64,000 nt of DNA from Pararhizobium antarcticum (lineage in GTDB: Bacteria > Pseudomonadota > Alphaproteobacteria > Rhizobiales > Rhizobiaceae). A program made the position numbers and the translations under genes. Shown piece after piece: positions 18,289 through 27,157 of the stretch. Numbering within the stretch: the stretch's first letter is position 1; each line of letters opens with the position of its first letter. The notes beneath the pieces are model-generated. The model was not told where the DNA came from. It saw nothing but the letters and a program-made list of their open reading frames with translations, and ran no database searches. Location of the stretch: the NCBI RefSeq assembly GCF_001885585.1, contig NZ_LSRP01000096.1:1-64000 (forward strand), written 5' to 3'.

Positions 18289-18978
18289 CTATGGCTCGAG
18301 ACCGGCGCAGCGGGCCGTGTTGCGGATATGGGTTTCCATCTCCAGCCGCGCCAGCGCCGGATCGTTGACGCGCAGCGCTGCGATGATCCGCCGGTGTTCG
18401 CCGATCGAGGCGCTCATCCGCGCCGGGTCGGTGATCGGGATCGGCTGCCGCTGCGTTTCGGTCAGCTGTTCGCGCACGGTCTGGTAGAGCGCACGCAGCA
18501 TGGCGTTGCTGCAGGCGGATGCGATGATCCCATGGAACTCAAGATCGGCCTCGACATTGGCGAGCAGGTCCTGGCGCGCCCAGCATTCCTCCATCTGCCG
18601 CGTCGCCCGCTCCATCTGATCGAGCTGGTTTGCCATCAGCCGGCCGGCGGCAAGGCTGGCAATCTGGCCCTCCAGCAGGATGCGGGTCTGGAAAACATCA
18701 AAGACCGAATAGCTGTCGGAATAGCGCCAGGGCGCCATATGGCTTGATCCGGCCGGCGACGCGTCCGATACGAAGGTACCGCGACCGGCTTCGGTCTTCA
18801 GCAGGCCGAGTGTCTCCAGCGTCAGGAGCGCTTCGCGCAGCGAAGCCCGGCTGATGCCGAATTTCAGCGAAAACGCGCGCTGCGACGGGATCTTCTCGCC
18901 CGGTTTCAGGCTGCCGCTTTGAATCATGGTCTGAATTTCGCGAGCGACCGATTGAGGGACAAGCGTCTTGTTCAGCAT
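18289..18978 (-). CDS. GntR family regulator, FadR/FCD type
   Basis: About 229 residues. The N-terminal winged helix has KIPSQRAFSLKFGISRASLREAL followed by LLKTEAGRGTFV, the classic GntR domain. The C-terminal all-helical FCD domain carries the metal/ligand histidines expected of FadR-type proteins (ADLEFHGIIA and the EHRRIIAAL region). Start at 18978 is favoured by GGAAGACAGA just upstream; starts at 18990 and 19017 are in frame. It is divergent from the transporter-hydantoinase operon at 19166-24155, and a strong TGGTCTGACCA operator lies between them, so it very probably represses that operon and itself until the transported compound or a product binds. Confidence 0.93.
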   Translation of the reverse strand: MLNKTLVPQSVAREIQTMIQSGSLKPGEKIPSQRAFSLKFGISRASLREALLTLETLGLLKTEAGRGTFVSDASPAGSSHMAPWRYSDSYSVFDVFQTRILLEGQIASLAAGRLMANQLDQMERATRQMEECWARQDLLANVEADLEFHGIIASACSNAMLRALYQTVREQLTETQRQPIPITDPARMSASIGEHRRIIAALRVNDPALARLEMETHIRNTARCAGLEP

Positions 18979-19095
18979 TCTGTCTTCCATCCGTCCCGTC
19001 GGCCCATCGATCGACAACCGGTCGTCTATGTCGACCCGGACCCAACTCTATTTTATTGCGAGCCTGTCTTGCAATTGCCAAACAGCCATGCTTCC

Positions 19096-19126
19096 TTGGT
19101 CATACTGGTCTGACCAGTTAGACCAA
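19096..19126. promoter_or_regulatory. FadR/GntR operator with double dyad symmetry
   Basis: TGGTCTGACCA at 19106-19116 fits the FadR-subfamily consensus TGGT-N3-ACCA exactly. It is the centre of a larger dyad: ACTGGTC/GACCAGT (19104-19118) flanked symmetrically by TTGGTC (19096-19101) and GACCAA (19121-19126), all centred on 19111. It lies between the divergent GntR gene and the binding protein gene, 40 bases before the latter's ATG. Confidence 0.85.
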
Positions 19127-19165
19127 ACGTAAACGCAGCAGAGACAAAAAATCAAGGGGAACCTC

Positions 19166-19969
19166 ATGAACGCGCTTACTCTCGTCAAATCCACCGTCCT
19201 GTCCGGCCTTCTGGCCATTACAGGCCTCGGTGCAATGACCGTCCAGGCCGCCGATCTCACCGTCGGCGCCAATATCGGCAACGTGCCCTGGGAATTCCAG
19301 GATGCCAGCGGCAAGACGGTCGGCTTCGAAGTCGACCTGGTGACAGAAATCGGCAAACGCCTCGGCAAGTCCGTCGAGTTCGTCAATATCCCGTTCAGCG
19401 GCCTGTTTTCGGCCGTCCAGTCCGGCCGCATCAACATGGCCGTCTCCTCGATCACGATCACCGAGAAGCGGCTGGAATCGGTAACATTTGCGCAGCCCTA
19501 TTATGACAGCGACCAGTCGCTGACCGTGACCGCTGCCAGCGGCATCACCGGCCTGTCCGGCATGGGCGACAAGGTCGTCGGCGTCGATACCGGCTCCACC
19601 GGTGACATGTGGGCGACCGCCAACACGGACACCTACAAGCTCGGCGAAATCCGCAAGTTCGAAGGCCTGTCGCCGGCCATGCTCGATCTCGTCGCTGGCC
19701 GTCTCGACGGTTACATCAGCGACATTCCGGCCTTGCTCTACTATGTCAAGGACAAGCCGGAACTGAAGGTCGTCGAGCGCATCACCACGGGTGAAAAATA
19801 CTCCGTGATGTTCAACAAGGGCGATCCGCTTGCCACCGAGGTCAACGCTGTCATCTCCACCCTGAAACAGGAAGGCTTCATTGCAGCGCTGCATGAAACC
19901 TGGTTCGGCGCCAAGGCCGAGGACACGACATCGACCGTGATGGTCATGGACATGCCAGCCGCCAAATAA
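19166..19969 (+). CDS. Amino-acid-type ABC transporter substrate-binding protein
   Basis: 267 residues with a Sec signal peptide (MNALTLVKSTVLSGLL through AMTVQA, cut before ADLTV). The mature protein is a family 3 solute-binding protein: LTVGANIGNVPWEF at the start, GFEVDLVTEIGKRLGK, then ITITEKRLESVTFAQPYY and the GSTGDMWA lobe. Such proteins bind polar amino acids or close analogues. First gene of a five-gene unit with permease, ATPase, a SufS-like enzyme and a hydantoinase-type amidohydrolase, so the ligand may be an amino-acid derivative with an amide ring or N-carbamoyl group. Negatively controlled, by inference, by the adjacent GntR protein. Confidence 0.92.
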   Translation: MNALTLVKSTVLSGLLAITGLGAMTVQAADLTVGANIGNVPWEFQDASGKTVGFEVDLVTEIGKRLGKSVEFVNIPFSGLFSAVQSGRINMAVSSITITEKRLESVTFAQPYYDSDQSLTVTAASGITGLSGMGDKVVGVDTGSTGDMWATANTDTYKLGEIRKFEGLSPAMLDLVAGRLDGYISDIPALLYYVKDKPELKVVERITTGEKYSVMFNKGDPLATEVNAVISTLKQEGFIAALHETWFGAKAEDTTSTVMVMDMPAAK

Positions 19970-19984
19970 CGATGACGGCGCAGG

Positions 19985-20008
19985 ATGACGGCCCGTAGAG
20001 GCCGTCAT
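19985..20008 (+). terminator. Intercistronic stem-loop after the binding protein gene
   Basis: ATGACGGCC (19985-19993) pairs perfectly with GGCCGTCAT (20000-20008) around a 6-base loop, followed by only two Ts. Hairpins at this place commonly protect or partly terminate mRNA so that binding protein is made in excess over permease and ATPase. Confidence 0.6.
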
Positions 20009-20035
20009 TTCTGTGCAACGACCGCCGGTGGCCCC

Positions 20036-20707
20036 ATGAACCTGCTCAATACATTCTTCAACCTGCCGATCCTGATCGAGACGTTTCCGCTTCTGCTTTC
20101 GGGACTGGTGGTCACGCTTCAGATCGGCATCACCAGCATCATCGCCGGACTTGCCGGCGGGCTGTTTCTGGCGCTGATCCGGCTCTACGGGCCGGGTCCG
20201 GTGCCATTTCTCGCCAAGATCTATATCGACATCTTCCGGTCGATCCCGCTTCTGGTGCTCTTGATCGTCGTCTACTACGCGCTGCCCTTCGTCGGCATCC
20301 GGCTTTCGCCTTTCGTTTCGGCCGTCGCTGCGCTGACGCTGGTCTCCTCCGCCTACACGGCCGAGATTTTTCGCGCCGGTATCGAGGCCATTCCGAACGG
20401 CCAGTTCGAAGCGTCGCAGGCGCTCGGGCTCTCCCCTCGCCACATGATGGTCGACGTGATCCTGCCGCAGGCAATCAAGATCGTCATTCCGCCGCTGACC
20501 AACAATTGCATCAACGTGCTGAAGGATACGGCGCTTGCCTCTGTGGTCGCCATGCCGGACCTGCTGAAACAGGCGACGCAGGCCCAGGCCCTGTCGGCCA
20601 ATCCGACACCGCTGATCGGTGCCGCCCTCATCCATGTCGCCCTGCTCTGGCCGCTGGTCAGCATCGTGGCGCGGCTCGAAAAACGCTTCGGCCAGGAGAA
20701 GCGTTGA
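20036..20707 (+). CDS. Amino-acid-type ABC transporter permease
   Basis: 223 residues, HisM/GlnP family, with about five membrane segments. The family motifs are present: the N-terminal [21 protein letters not shown] segment, [22 protein letters not shown] with the conserved glycine, and the ATPase-docking region [20 protein letters not shown]. Single-permease systems work as homodimers. Start at 20036 avoids the preceding hairpin; the ribosome site is weak (GGTGG). Its stop codon overlaps the ATG of the ATPase gene by one base, so the two are translationally coupled. Confidence 0.93.
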   Translation: MNLLNTFFNLPILIETFPLLLSGLVVTLQIGITSIIAGLAGGLFLALIRLYGPGPVPFLAKIYIDIFRSIPLLVLLIVVYYALPFVGIRLSPFVSAVAALTLVSSAYTAEIFRAGIEAIPNGQFEASQALGLSPRHMMVDVILPQAIKIVIPPLTNNCINVLKDTALASVVAMPDLLKQATQAQALSANPTPLIGAALIHVALLWPLVSIVARLEKRFGQEKR

Positions 20708-21444
20708 TGGCCCCTCTTATTTCGATCAGCAATCTGAAAAAGGCCTACGGCATCTTCACTGTGCTGCATGGCATCAATCTCGATATTGCGGAGGGTGAAG
20801 TCGTCTGCGTCATCGGGCCGTCCGGCTCGGGCAAATCCACGCTCATCCGCTGCATCAACCGGCTGGAGGCTTTTTCGAACGAGAGCAGCATTGTCGTCGA
20901 TGGTGTCACCGTCGGTCCCGGCAAGGCGCTCGCCAAGGTCAGGGCCGAAGTGGGCATGGTGTTCCAGTCGTTCAACCTGTTTCCGCATCTGACAGTCTTG
21001 AAAAACGTCATGCTGGCGCCGATGCGGGTGCGCGGCACGAAGCCGGCGGATGCCGAGCGCAAGGCGCGCGAGCTTCTGGCCCGCGTCGGCATTTCCGAAC
21101 AGGCGGAGAAATATCCCGGCAAGCTTTCCGGCGGCCAGCAGCAGCGCGTCGCGATCGCCCGCGCCCTGGCCATGGAGCCGAAGGTCATGCTGTTCGACGA
21201 ACCGACCTCATCGCTCGACCCGGAAATGGTCGGCGAAGTGCTCGACGTGATGAAGGAACTCGCCTGGATGGGGGTCACCATGGTGGTCGTTACCCATGAG
21301 ATGGGCTTTGCCCGCCAGGTCGCCGATCGCGTCATCTTCATGGATGGCGGCCGCATCGTCGAAGAGGGCACGCCGACCGATATCTTCGACACACCCAAGG
21401 AAGAACGGACGCAGAGCTTCCTGCGCGCCGTTCTCAATCACTGA
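20707..21444 (+). CDS. Amino-acid-type ABC transporter ATP-binding protein
   Basis: 245 residues of the GlnQ/HisP type. Walker [11 protein letters not shown]-loop [14 protein letters not shown], signature [15 protein letters not shown], Walker [15 protein letters not shown] and switch histidine [10 protein letters not shown] are all intact. Start overlaps the permease stop (TGATG). Powers the permease at 20036-20707; the next gene starts 29 bases later, with GGTCTGGAGGA as its ribosome site. Confidence 0.95.
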   Translation: MAPLISISNLKKAYGIFTVLHGINLDIAEGEVVCVIGPSGSGKSTLIRCINRLEAFSNESSIVVDGVTVGPGKALAKVRAEVGMVFQSFNLFPHLTVLKNVMLAPMRVRGTKPADAERKARELLARVGISEQAEKYPGKLSGGQQQRVAIARALAMEPKVMLFDEPTSSLDPEMVGEVLDVMKELAWMGVTMVVVTHEMGFARQVADRVIFMDGGRIVEEGTPTDIFDTPKEERTQSFLRAVLNH

Positions 21445-21473
21445 CAATAAAAAAACACGGTCTGGAGGACCCC

Positions 21474-22742
21474 ATGCCCGATCAAGACACGCTGGACTTA
21501 GACTTTGTCCGCAGCCAGTTTCCCGGCCTTTCCAAGGGCTGGACCTTCTTCGACAATGCCGGCGGATCGCAGATCCTCAAACCGGCCGTGGAGCGGATCA
21601 ACACCTTTCTCTACGACAAGAACGTCCAGATCGGCGGCTCCTACGATGTCTCGCAGGCCGCGGCCAAGGCGCTCTACGAGGCCCGCACGGCGGCCATGCA
21701 CCTGGTCAACGCAGCGCGCCCCGAAGAAATCGTCTTCGGCAGTTCAACGACAGCGCTTCTGCAGAACCTTGCCCGCGCCATGACGAGCCAGCTGACCCCC
21801 GGCGACGAGATCGTTGTGACGATCGCCGATCATGAATCCAACATCGGCCCGTGGGACAAGCTGCGCGAGGCCGGCATGATCATCAGGACCTGGCCGCTCA
21901 ACAAGGACACCTACGCGCTCGATATCGCCGACCTCGAACCGCTGATGAGCGACCGCACCAAGCTCGTCTGCGTCACCCATGTGTCGAACATTCTCGGATC
22001 GATCAATCCGATAAAGGAGATCGCCGCCTTCGTGCATGCGAAGGGCGCGCGCATCTGCATCGATGCCGTCGCCTATGCGCCGCATCGCGCGGTCGACGTA
22101 CAGGCCTTCGACGTCGATTATTACGTCTTCAGCCTCTACAAGACCTATGGGCCGCATTATGCGCTGATGTATGGCAAATACGACCATCTGCTGGAGCTCG
22201 ACACGCTCTACCACTATTTCTACGGCAAGGACAAAGTTCCGGGAAAGCTGGAGCCGGGCAATCCGAACTATGAGCTCGCCTATTCCGTCTGCGGGATCGT
22301 CGATTATCTCTGCATCCTCGGCGAAAAGGCCGGTGAAACCGGTTCGGTCCGGGAAAAGATCGTCGCAGCCTATGGAGCAATCACCAGGCAGGAGGACGTG
22401 CTGGTCGACAGGCTGCTCGCCTATCTACGGGCCCGCAACGATTGCCGCATCGTCGGCCGCAGCAAAAGCCGCGACGGCACCCGCATCCCGACCGTCAGCT
22501 TCACTTTCGACGGGCGCGATTCGGCGGAAATCTGCAAGGCGATGGATGCCCACCATATCGCCATCCGCTTCGGTGATTTCCACTCGCGCCGGCTGGCGGA
22601 ATATCTCGATCTCAAAGAAAACAATGGCATGGTCCGGGTCTCGATGGTTCACTACAACACGATCGAGGAAATCGACCGCATGACACGGGCGCTGGACGAA
22701 ATCCTTGGCTCCGGAGCCGGCCTGGCGAGCAGCGCGGCCTGA
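21474..22742 (+). CDS. Cysteine desulfurase-like PLP-dependent enzyme (class V aminotransferase fold)
   Basis: 422 residues. Fold and motifs are those of SufS/CsdA-like enzymes: opening LDFVRSQFPGLSKGWTFFDNAGG, the SSTTALLQNLARA phosphate-binding stretch, ADHESNIGPW, IDAVAYAPHRAVDV, and a PLP lysine in VFSLYKTYGPHYALM (about residue 223). It belongs to the group annotated cysteine desulfurase-like rather than to true Isc/Suf enzymes; no sulfur-assembly genes are nearby. In this operon, between an amino-acid importer and a hydantoinase, a role in breaking down an imported amino-acid derivative (C-S or C-N lyase) is more likely than Fe-S biogenesis, but this is inference. Confidence 0.85.
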   Translation: MPDQDTLDLDFVRSQFPGLSKGWTFFDNAGGSQILKPAVERINTFLYDKNVQIGGSYDVSQAAAKALYEARTAAMHLVNAARPEEIVFGSSTTALLQNLARAMTSQLTPGDEIVVTIADHESNIGPWDKLREAGMIIRTWPLNKDTYALDIADLEPLMSDRTKLVCVTHVSNILGSINPIKEIAAFVHAKGARICIDAVAYAPHRAVDVQAFDVDYYVFSLYKTYGPHYALMYGKYDHLLELDTLYHYFYGKDKVPGKLEPGNPNYELAYSVCGIVDYLCILGEKAGETGSVREKIVAAYGAITRQEDVLVDRLLAYLRARNDCRIVGRSKSRDGTRIPTVSFTFDGRDSAEICKAMDAHHIAIRFGDFHSRRLAEYLDLKENNGMVRVSMVHYNTIEEIDRMTRALDEILGSGAGLASSAA

Positions 22743-22754
22743 AAGGAACACGAG

Positions 22755-24155
22755 ATGCAGTTCGACACGATCATCCGCAATGGCACGGTTGTGACCGCAA
22801 GCGATACGTTCCGTTGCGATGTCGGCATCCGCGACGGCCGGATTGTCAGTCTGGCCGATACGCTCGAAAACGCCGCCGAGATCATCGATGCCACGGGGCT
22901 TTACGTCATGCCCGGCGGCATCGACAGCCATGTGCATCTGGCCCAACCCTCCGGCGACGGCATCGTCATGGCCGACGATTTCGAGAGTGGCACGCTGTCG
23001 GCTGCCTTTGGCGGCAATACGACGGTCATGCCGTTCTGCATGCAGGAAAAAGGCACGACGCTGCGCCAGTCGCTGAAGGACTACCATGCCAAGGCCGAGG
23101 GCGAATGCTACATCGACGTCAGTTTCCATCTCGTCGTCACCGATCCGACCGCCTATGTTCTCGGTCAGGAACTGCCGGCCCTGGTCGCAGACGGCTATAG
23201 CTCGATCAAGGTCTTCATGACCTATGACAATCTGCGCCTGCGCGACGACGAAATCCTCGCCACGCTCGATAGCGCCCGGTCATCCGGCGCGCTGGTCATG
23301 GTTCATTGCGAAAACGAAGATGCCATCCGGTTCCTGATTGGCCGCCATGAGGCCAATGGCGAACTGGCGCCGAAGTTTCACGCCACCAGCCGCCCGGTCG
23401 CGGCGGAACGCGAGGCAACCCATCGGGCGCTGTCGCTGGCCGAAATCGTCGATACGCCGATCGTCATCGTCCACGTCTCTAATCGCGAGGCGATGGAGGA
23501 AATCCAGCGCGCGCGGGCGCGCGGCAGCAAGGTCGCTGGTGAAACCTGTCCGCAATATCTGCTGCTGACGGCCGACGATCTCGACGCCGCCGAACTGGAA
23601 GGCGCGAAATTCGTCTGCTCGCCGCCGCCACGCGACAAGGAGAGCCAGGCCGCCTGCTGGGAAGGCCTGCAGAACGGCACGTTCGACCTTTTTTCCTCGG
23701 ACCATTGCCCGTTTCGCTATGAAGACGACCAGGGCAAGCTCAACGAAAAGGGCAAGCGCAATTTCCGCTGGATTCCGAACGGCATTCCGGGCGTCGAGAC
23801 ACGGCTGCCGATCCTGTTTTCCGAGGGCGTCGGCAAGGGCCGTATCGATCTCAACCGCTTCGTCGCGCTGTCCTCGACCAACCATGCCAAGCTCTATGGC
23901 CTCTATCCGCGCAAGGGCACGATCGCCATCGGTTCGGATGCCGATATTGCCCTGTGGGATCCCGAGAAGACGGTGACGATCAGCAATGACATCCTGCATC
24001 ACGGCGCCGACTACACGCCCTATGAGGGCCTTGAGGTCAAGGGTTGGCCTGTCCGGGTCATCCTGCGCGGCAAGACCGTGACGGCGGGCCATGAGCTTGT
24101 CGCCGGTAAGGGTTCCGGTACCTATCTGGAGCGCACGCGGTCCTCGCTTCTGTGA
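22755..24155 (+). CDS. Dihydropyrimidinase / D-hydantoinase-type amidohydrolase
   Basis: 466 residues. Cyclic amide hydrolase of the amidohydrolase superfamily with a binuclear metal site: HVHLAQP (about residue 58), a carbamylated-lysine position in SSIKVFMTYDNL (about residue 155), HCEN, IVHVSN and SSDHCPF, all in the usual order. Dihydropyrimidinases open dihydrouracil or 5-substituted hydantoins to N-carbamoyl amino acids. Last gene of the GntR-controlled operon, 12 bases after the PLP enzyme. A missing N-carbamoylase would have to be supplied elsewhere. The real substrate may be a different cyclic amide. Confidence 0.92.
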   Translation: MQFDTIIRNGTVVTASDTFRCDVGIRDGRIVSLADTLENAAEIIDATGLYVMPGGIDSHVHLAQPSGDGIVMADDFESGTLSAAFGGNTTVMPFCMQEKGTTLRQSLKDYHAKAEGECYIDVSFHLVVTDPTAYVLGQELPALVADGYSSIKVFMTYDNLRLRDDEILATLDSARSSGALVMVHCENEDAIRFLIGRHEANGELAPKFHATSRPVAAEREATHRALSLAEIVDTPIVIVHVSNREAMEEIQRARARGSKVAGETCPQYLLLTADDLDAAELEGAKFVCSPPPRDKESQAACWEGLQNGTFDLFSSDHCPFRYEDDQGKLNEKGKRNFRWIPNGIPGVETRLPILFSEGVGKGRIDLNRFVALSSTNHAKLYGLYPRKGTIAIGSDADIALWDPEKTVTISNDILHHGADYTPYEGLEVKGWPVRVILRGKTVTAGHELVAGKGSGTYLERTRSSLL

Positions 24156-24232
24156 GTTTTCCGGCGGTGTGAACCGCGCGGCAAGGGATGCGTATAGAGT
24201 GCGGACAGCCTCCGCGCGAACAGGACATTCCC

Positions 24233-24403
24233 ATGGCCAAGATGATCAGGAAAGGCGATCTGCCAACGAAGATCTGCACAGGCTGCGGCCTGTCCTTTGC
24301 GTGGCGGCGCAAATGGGCGAAAACCTGGACCGATGTCAAATTCTGCTCGGAACGCTGCCGTCAATCTCGCAACAGGCGCGACGTCGCCACGGGTCCAGCA
24401 TGA
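24233..24403 (+). CDS. DUF2256 zinc-ribbon-like small protein
   Basis: 56 residues: a basic N-terminus, then KICTGCGLSFAWRRKWAKTW and VKFCSERCRQSR. Two cysteine pairs (CTGC and CSERC) and the aromatic/basic middle define DUF2256, a small putative zinc-binding protein of unknown role. ATG at 24233 is chosen because it matches the family start; a start 15 codons upstream is possible. Its stop overlaps the start of the DCC gene (ATGA at 24400), so the two are translated together. Confidence 0.85.
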   Translation: MAKMIRKGDLPTKICTGCGLSFAWRRKWAKTWTDVKFCSERCRQSRNRRDVATGPA

Positions 24404-24780
24404 TCACGGTTTTCTATGACGGCGCCTGCGGCCTGTGCACGCGGGAAATCAATCATTATCGCAGAATTGCCCCACCCGGCGCGTTCCAGTGGGTCGATGT
24501 CATGCGCGACGGACAGGCGCTCGAAAAACACAACATCTCCCTTGCGGCCGCCCTTCTTGACCTGCACAGCCTGGACCAGAACGGCACGGTGCATCGGGGT
24601 GTCGACACATTCCTGCTCATCTGGCGGCAGATCCCCCGCTGGCGTTTTGTCGCCAAGGTTGCGGGGTTGAAGCCGGTAACTCTAGTCTTGAAGGCCATTT
24701 ATCCGGTCTTTGCGCGGTGGCGGTTTGCACGGCTTTCGCACTGTCAGATCGCCGCCCGGCAAGAAACCGGGGAGGCCTGA
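24400..24780 (+). CDS. DCC-family thiol-disulfide oxidoreductase-like protein (DUF393)
   Basis: 126 residues. Begins MITVFYDGACGLCTREINHY: the D-G-x-C-x-x-C motif near residues 8-13 names the DCC family, predicted thioredoxin-like proteins that may act on disulfides. The rest (GAFQWVDVMRDG, GVDTFLLIWRQIPRWR, LKAIYPVFARWRF) follows the family pattern. ATGA overlap with the DUF2256 gene, a pairing that suggests joint use. Substrate unknown; no membrane segment. Confidence 0.85.
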   Translation: MITVFYDGACGLCTREINHYRRIAPPGAFQWVDVMRDGQALEKHNISLAAALLDLHSLDQNGTVHRGVDTFLLIWRQIPRWRFVAKVAGLKPVTLVLKAIYPVFARWRFARLSHCQIAARQETGEA

Positions 24781-24949
24781 AGCGCGCTTCTACGGCGCCG
24801 GCGCAAATTTTTCAGGCTGGCCCTTGAACCATCGCGTCATGCTTCCCAAATGATCGGCAACCCGCTGGTCCGGGCCCCTCTGGCAGGTGCCCCGGCGCGC
24901 TTGTGATGTCGGACCGTTTCCGACAACGCACGCCGGTGGAGTAATCCCC

Positions 24950-25933
24950 TTGGAAACAAGTCTGTTTTTTATCGACTGGATGGGAAAGCCCGTCTGGATG
25001 TGGCTGAGCTTCCTGGCCCTCGTCATCGCCATTCTGGCCTTCGACCTTGGGATCCTGCACAAGGAGAACAAGGAGATCGAGGTCGGGGAGAGCCTCAGGC
25101 TTTCCGCCCTCTACATCTCGCTCGGTCTCGCCTTCGGCGGCTGGGTCTGGTGGTATCTCGGCGCGGACTCCGGCATCGCCTATCTGACAGGCTTCGTCGT
25201 CGAAAAGACGCTGGCGCTCGACAATGTCTTCGTCATCGCCCTGATCTTCTCCTTCTTCGCCGTGCCCCGCCTCTACCAGCACCGCGTGCTGTTCTGGGGC
25301 ATCCTCGGCGTCATTGTCCTGCGCGCCATCATGATCGGCGTCGGCGCGACGCTGGTCGCCGAATTTTCCTGGCTGCTCTATGTCTTCGCCGCCTTCCTTG
25401 TGCTCACCGGCCTGAAAATGCTGTTCATGAAGGAAGCCGAGCCGGATATTTCCAACAATGCCCTGGTGCGCTTCATGCGCCGCCGCTTCAACGTCACGGA
25501 GACCCATCACGGCGAGCACTTCTTCGTGCGACAGGCGGATCCGAAAACCGGCAAGCTCACCTGGTTCATCACGCCTTTGTTCATGGCGCTCGTCCTGATC
25601 GAGGTCGCTGACGTGATTTTCGCCGTCGATTCGGTGCCGGCCATTTTCGCGATCACCACTGACCCGTTCCTGGTCTACACCTCGAATATCTTCGCGATCC
25701 TTGGCCTGCGCGCCCTCTACTTCGCGCTGGCCGCGATGATCCACCGCTTCCGCTATCTGAAGCCGGCGCTGGCCGTGGTGCTCATCTTCATCGGTTCCAA
25801 GATCTTCGTCGCCGACCTGATCGGCCTTGAAAAATTCCCGGCCGCCCTGTCGCTTGGCATCACCTTCGCCATCATCGCCAGCGGCGTGATCTGGAGCCTG
25901 GTGAAGACGCGCGACGAAAAGGTGGAGGCATGA
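24950..25933 (+). CDS. TerC family integral membrane protein
   Basis: About 327 residues with eight or nine hydrophobic segments. Family marks include VEKTLALDNVFVIALIF and LIEVADVIFAVDSVPAIFAI, whose acidic residues lie inside membrane segments, and the C-terminal SKIFVADLIG. TerC proteins are linked to tellurite resistance and manganese export or metal loading at the membrane. The start is taken as TTG at 24950 (GGTGGAG eight bases upstream), because the protein then begins at the family's usual place before FIDWMGKPVWMWLSF; an ATG at 24887 would add an untypical 21-residue tail. No yybP-ykoY-like leader is evident. Confidence 0.92.
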   Translation: METSLFFIDWMGKPVWMWLSFLALVIAILAFDLGILHKENKEIEVGESLRLSALYISLGLAFGGWVWWYLGADSGIAYLTGFVVEKTLALDNVFVIALIFSFFAVPRLYQHRVLFWGILGVIVLRAIMIGVGATLVAEFSWLLYVFAAFLVLTGLKMLFMKEAEPDISNNALVRFMRRRFNVTETHHGEHFFVRQADPKTGKLTWFITPLFMALVLIEVADVIFAVDSVPAIFAITTDPFLVYTSNIFAILGLRALYFALAAMIHRFRYLKPALAVVLIFIGSKIFVADLIGLEKFPAALSLGITFAIIASGVIWSLVKTRDEKVEA

Positions 25934-26017
25934 CCTTGCACGCCCTGCCGGGAGCCGCAGAAGCGGCGAGCGGCCGGGCGCTTTGAGATGCGGCGGGGCC
26001 GTTTCCCCCCGCTGCCA

Positions 26018-27157
26018 TCACACGGCGTTGCGCGTCAACCAGTTGCGCAGCGCCGTGATACCCTCCGGCACGTTGATCCGGCCAAAACCGACCCGCAGGC
26101 AATCGGTCGGCACCGGATTGAGATCGGAGCGGTAGATGCTCGACGGCAGGAAGAACACGCCGGCTTCCTCGACGGTCCTTCGGGCAAAGTCCTCGACGCC
26201 GTCAGCGCCCTTGTAGCGGATGAAGGCGACGCAGCCGCCATCCGGCGCGCGCCACTCGAAGAGATCCGGATACTCGGCGAAGAACAGGTCAAGGGCAGCC
26301 ACATTGGTGCGCACGATGGCGCGGTTCCGGGCAAGGATCGGCGCGCGGTTCTTCAGGGCGATGCGTGCCAGAACCTCGGATGGTCCGGAATTGCAGATCG
26401 ACAGGAAATGCTTGTAGCGCTCGAACCGGCCGAGCATGTCGCGGTCCCTGCAGGCCAGCCAGCCGATGCGAAGACCTGGCAGGCCATAGGCCTTGGACAT
26501 GACGTTGAGCGACAGTCCGCGTTCGTAGAGATCCGCCACCTGGGGCAGGCGCAAGGCCGGGTCGCGCTCGATCAGCCGGTAGACTTCGTCGCTGAACAGC
26601 CAGATGCCATGCTTGCGGCAGAGCGCGACGATGGCATCGAGATCCGCGCGCGGAATGATCTTGCCGGTCGGATTGTTGGGGAAATTGATCGAGATCAGTC
26701 TTGTGTTCGGCCGGATCGCCGCCTCGATCTGTCCGATATCGAGGTTCCAGTCCCTGTCTATGTCGAGGGCCACGCCGGTGACCGCACAGATGCTGAGCGG
26801 GATGGTCTCCGCTGCCTGATAGTTCGGGGTGATGACGATCGCGTGGTCCGCTTGCGTGAGCAGGACCTTCATGGCGACATAAACAGCCTCTTCGGCGCCG
26901 GCAAAACACAGGATGTCGTCTGGCGCCATCGTATCGTAGGTCGCGGCGATCTCGTGGCGAAGTACGGGCGCACCCGCTGTTTCGGTATAGCCGAGACCAA
27001 GATTTTCGAAATCCTGTCGATCAGTGTCGCTGGCATAGGCGAGCAGCTCCGAAAGGCGGATGGTTTCCGCGTCGGAGGCCGTCATGTGATAGCGCGCCGC
27101 GAACTCCCATTTGGCCATATAGGTTTCAAGCGCGAAGTCCCGCATCGGCATGGTCAT
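26018..27157 (-). CDS. Class I/II PLP-dependent aminotransferase
   Basis: 379 residues. Fold-type I aminotransferase with GAEEAVYVAMKVLL, the NFPNNPTGKIIP loop, DEVYRLIE, and PLP lysine in NVMSKAYGLPGLRIGW (about residue 231), then the substrate-carboxylate arginine in CLRVGFGRINV near the C-terminus. It resembles uncharacterised rhizobial aminotransferases annotated only at family level. Its start overlaps the stop of the PAS/HTH regulator by four bases (ATGA), so the regulator probably controls this gene and itself. Amino donor unknown. Confidence 0.9.
   Translation of the reverse strand: MTMPMRDFALETYMAKWEFAARYHMTASDAETIRLSELLAYASDTDRQDFENLGLGYTETAGAPVLRHEIAATYDTMAPDDILCFAGAEEAVYVAMKVLLTQADHAIVITPNYQAAETIPLSICAVTGVALDIDRDWNLDIGQIEAAIRPNTRLISINFPNNPTGKIIPRADLDAIVALCRKHGIWLFSDEVYRLIERDPALRLPQVADLYERGLSLNVMSKAYGLPGLRIGWLACRDRDMLGRFERYKHFLSICNSGPSEVLARIALKNRAPILARNRAIVRTNVAALDLFFAEYPDLFEWRAPDGGCVAFIRYKGADGVEDFARRTVEEAGVFFLPSSIYRSDLNPVPTDCLRVGFGRINVPEGITALRNWLTRNAV

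Noticed and set aside
24781-24949. yybP-ykoY (manganese) riboswitch upstream of terC
   Set aside because: Looked for because TerC/Alx genes often have one, but I could not find the conserved internal-loop sequences; only GC-rich hairpins are present.
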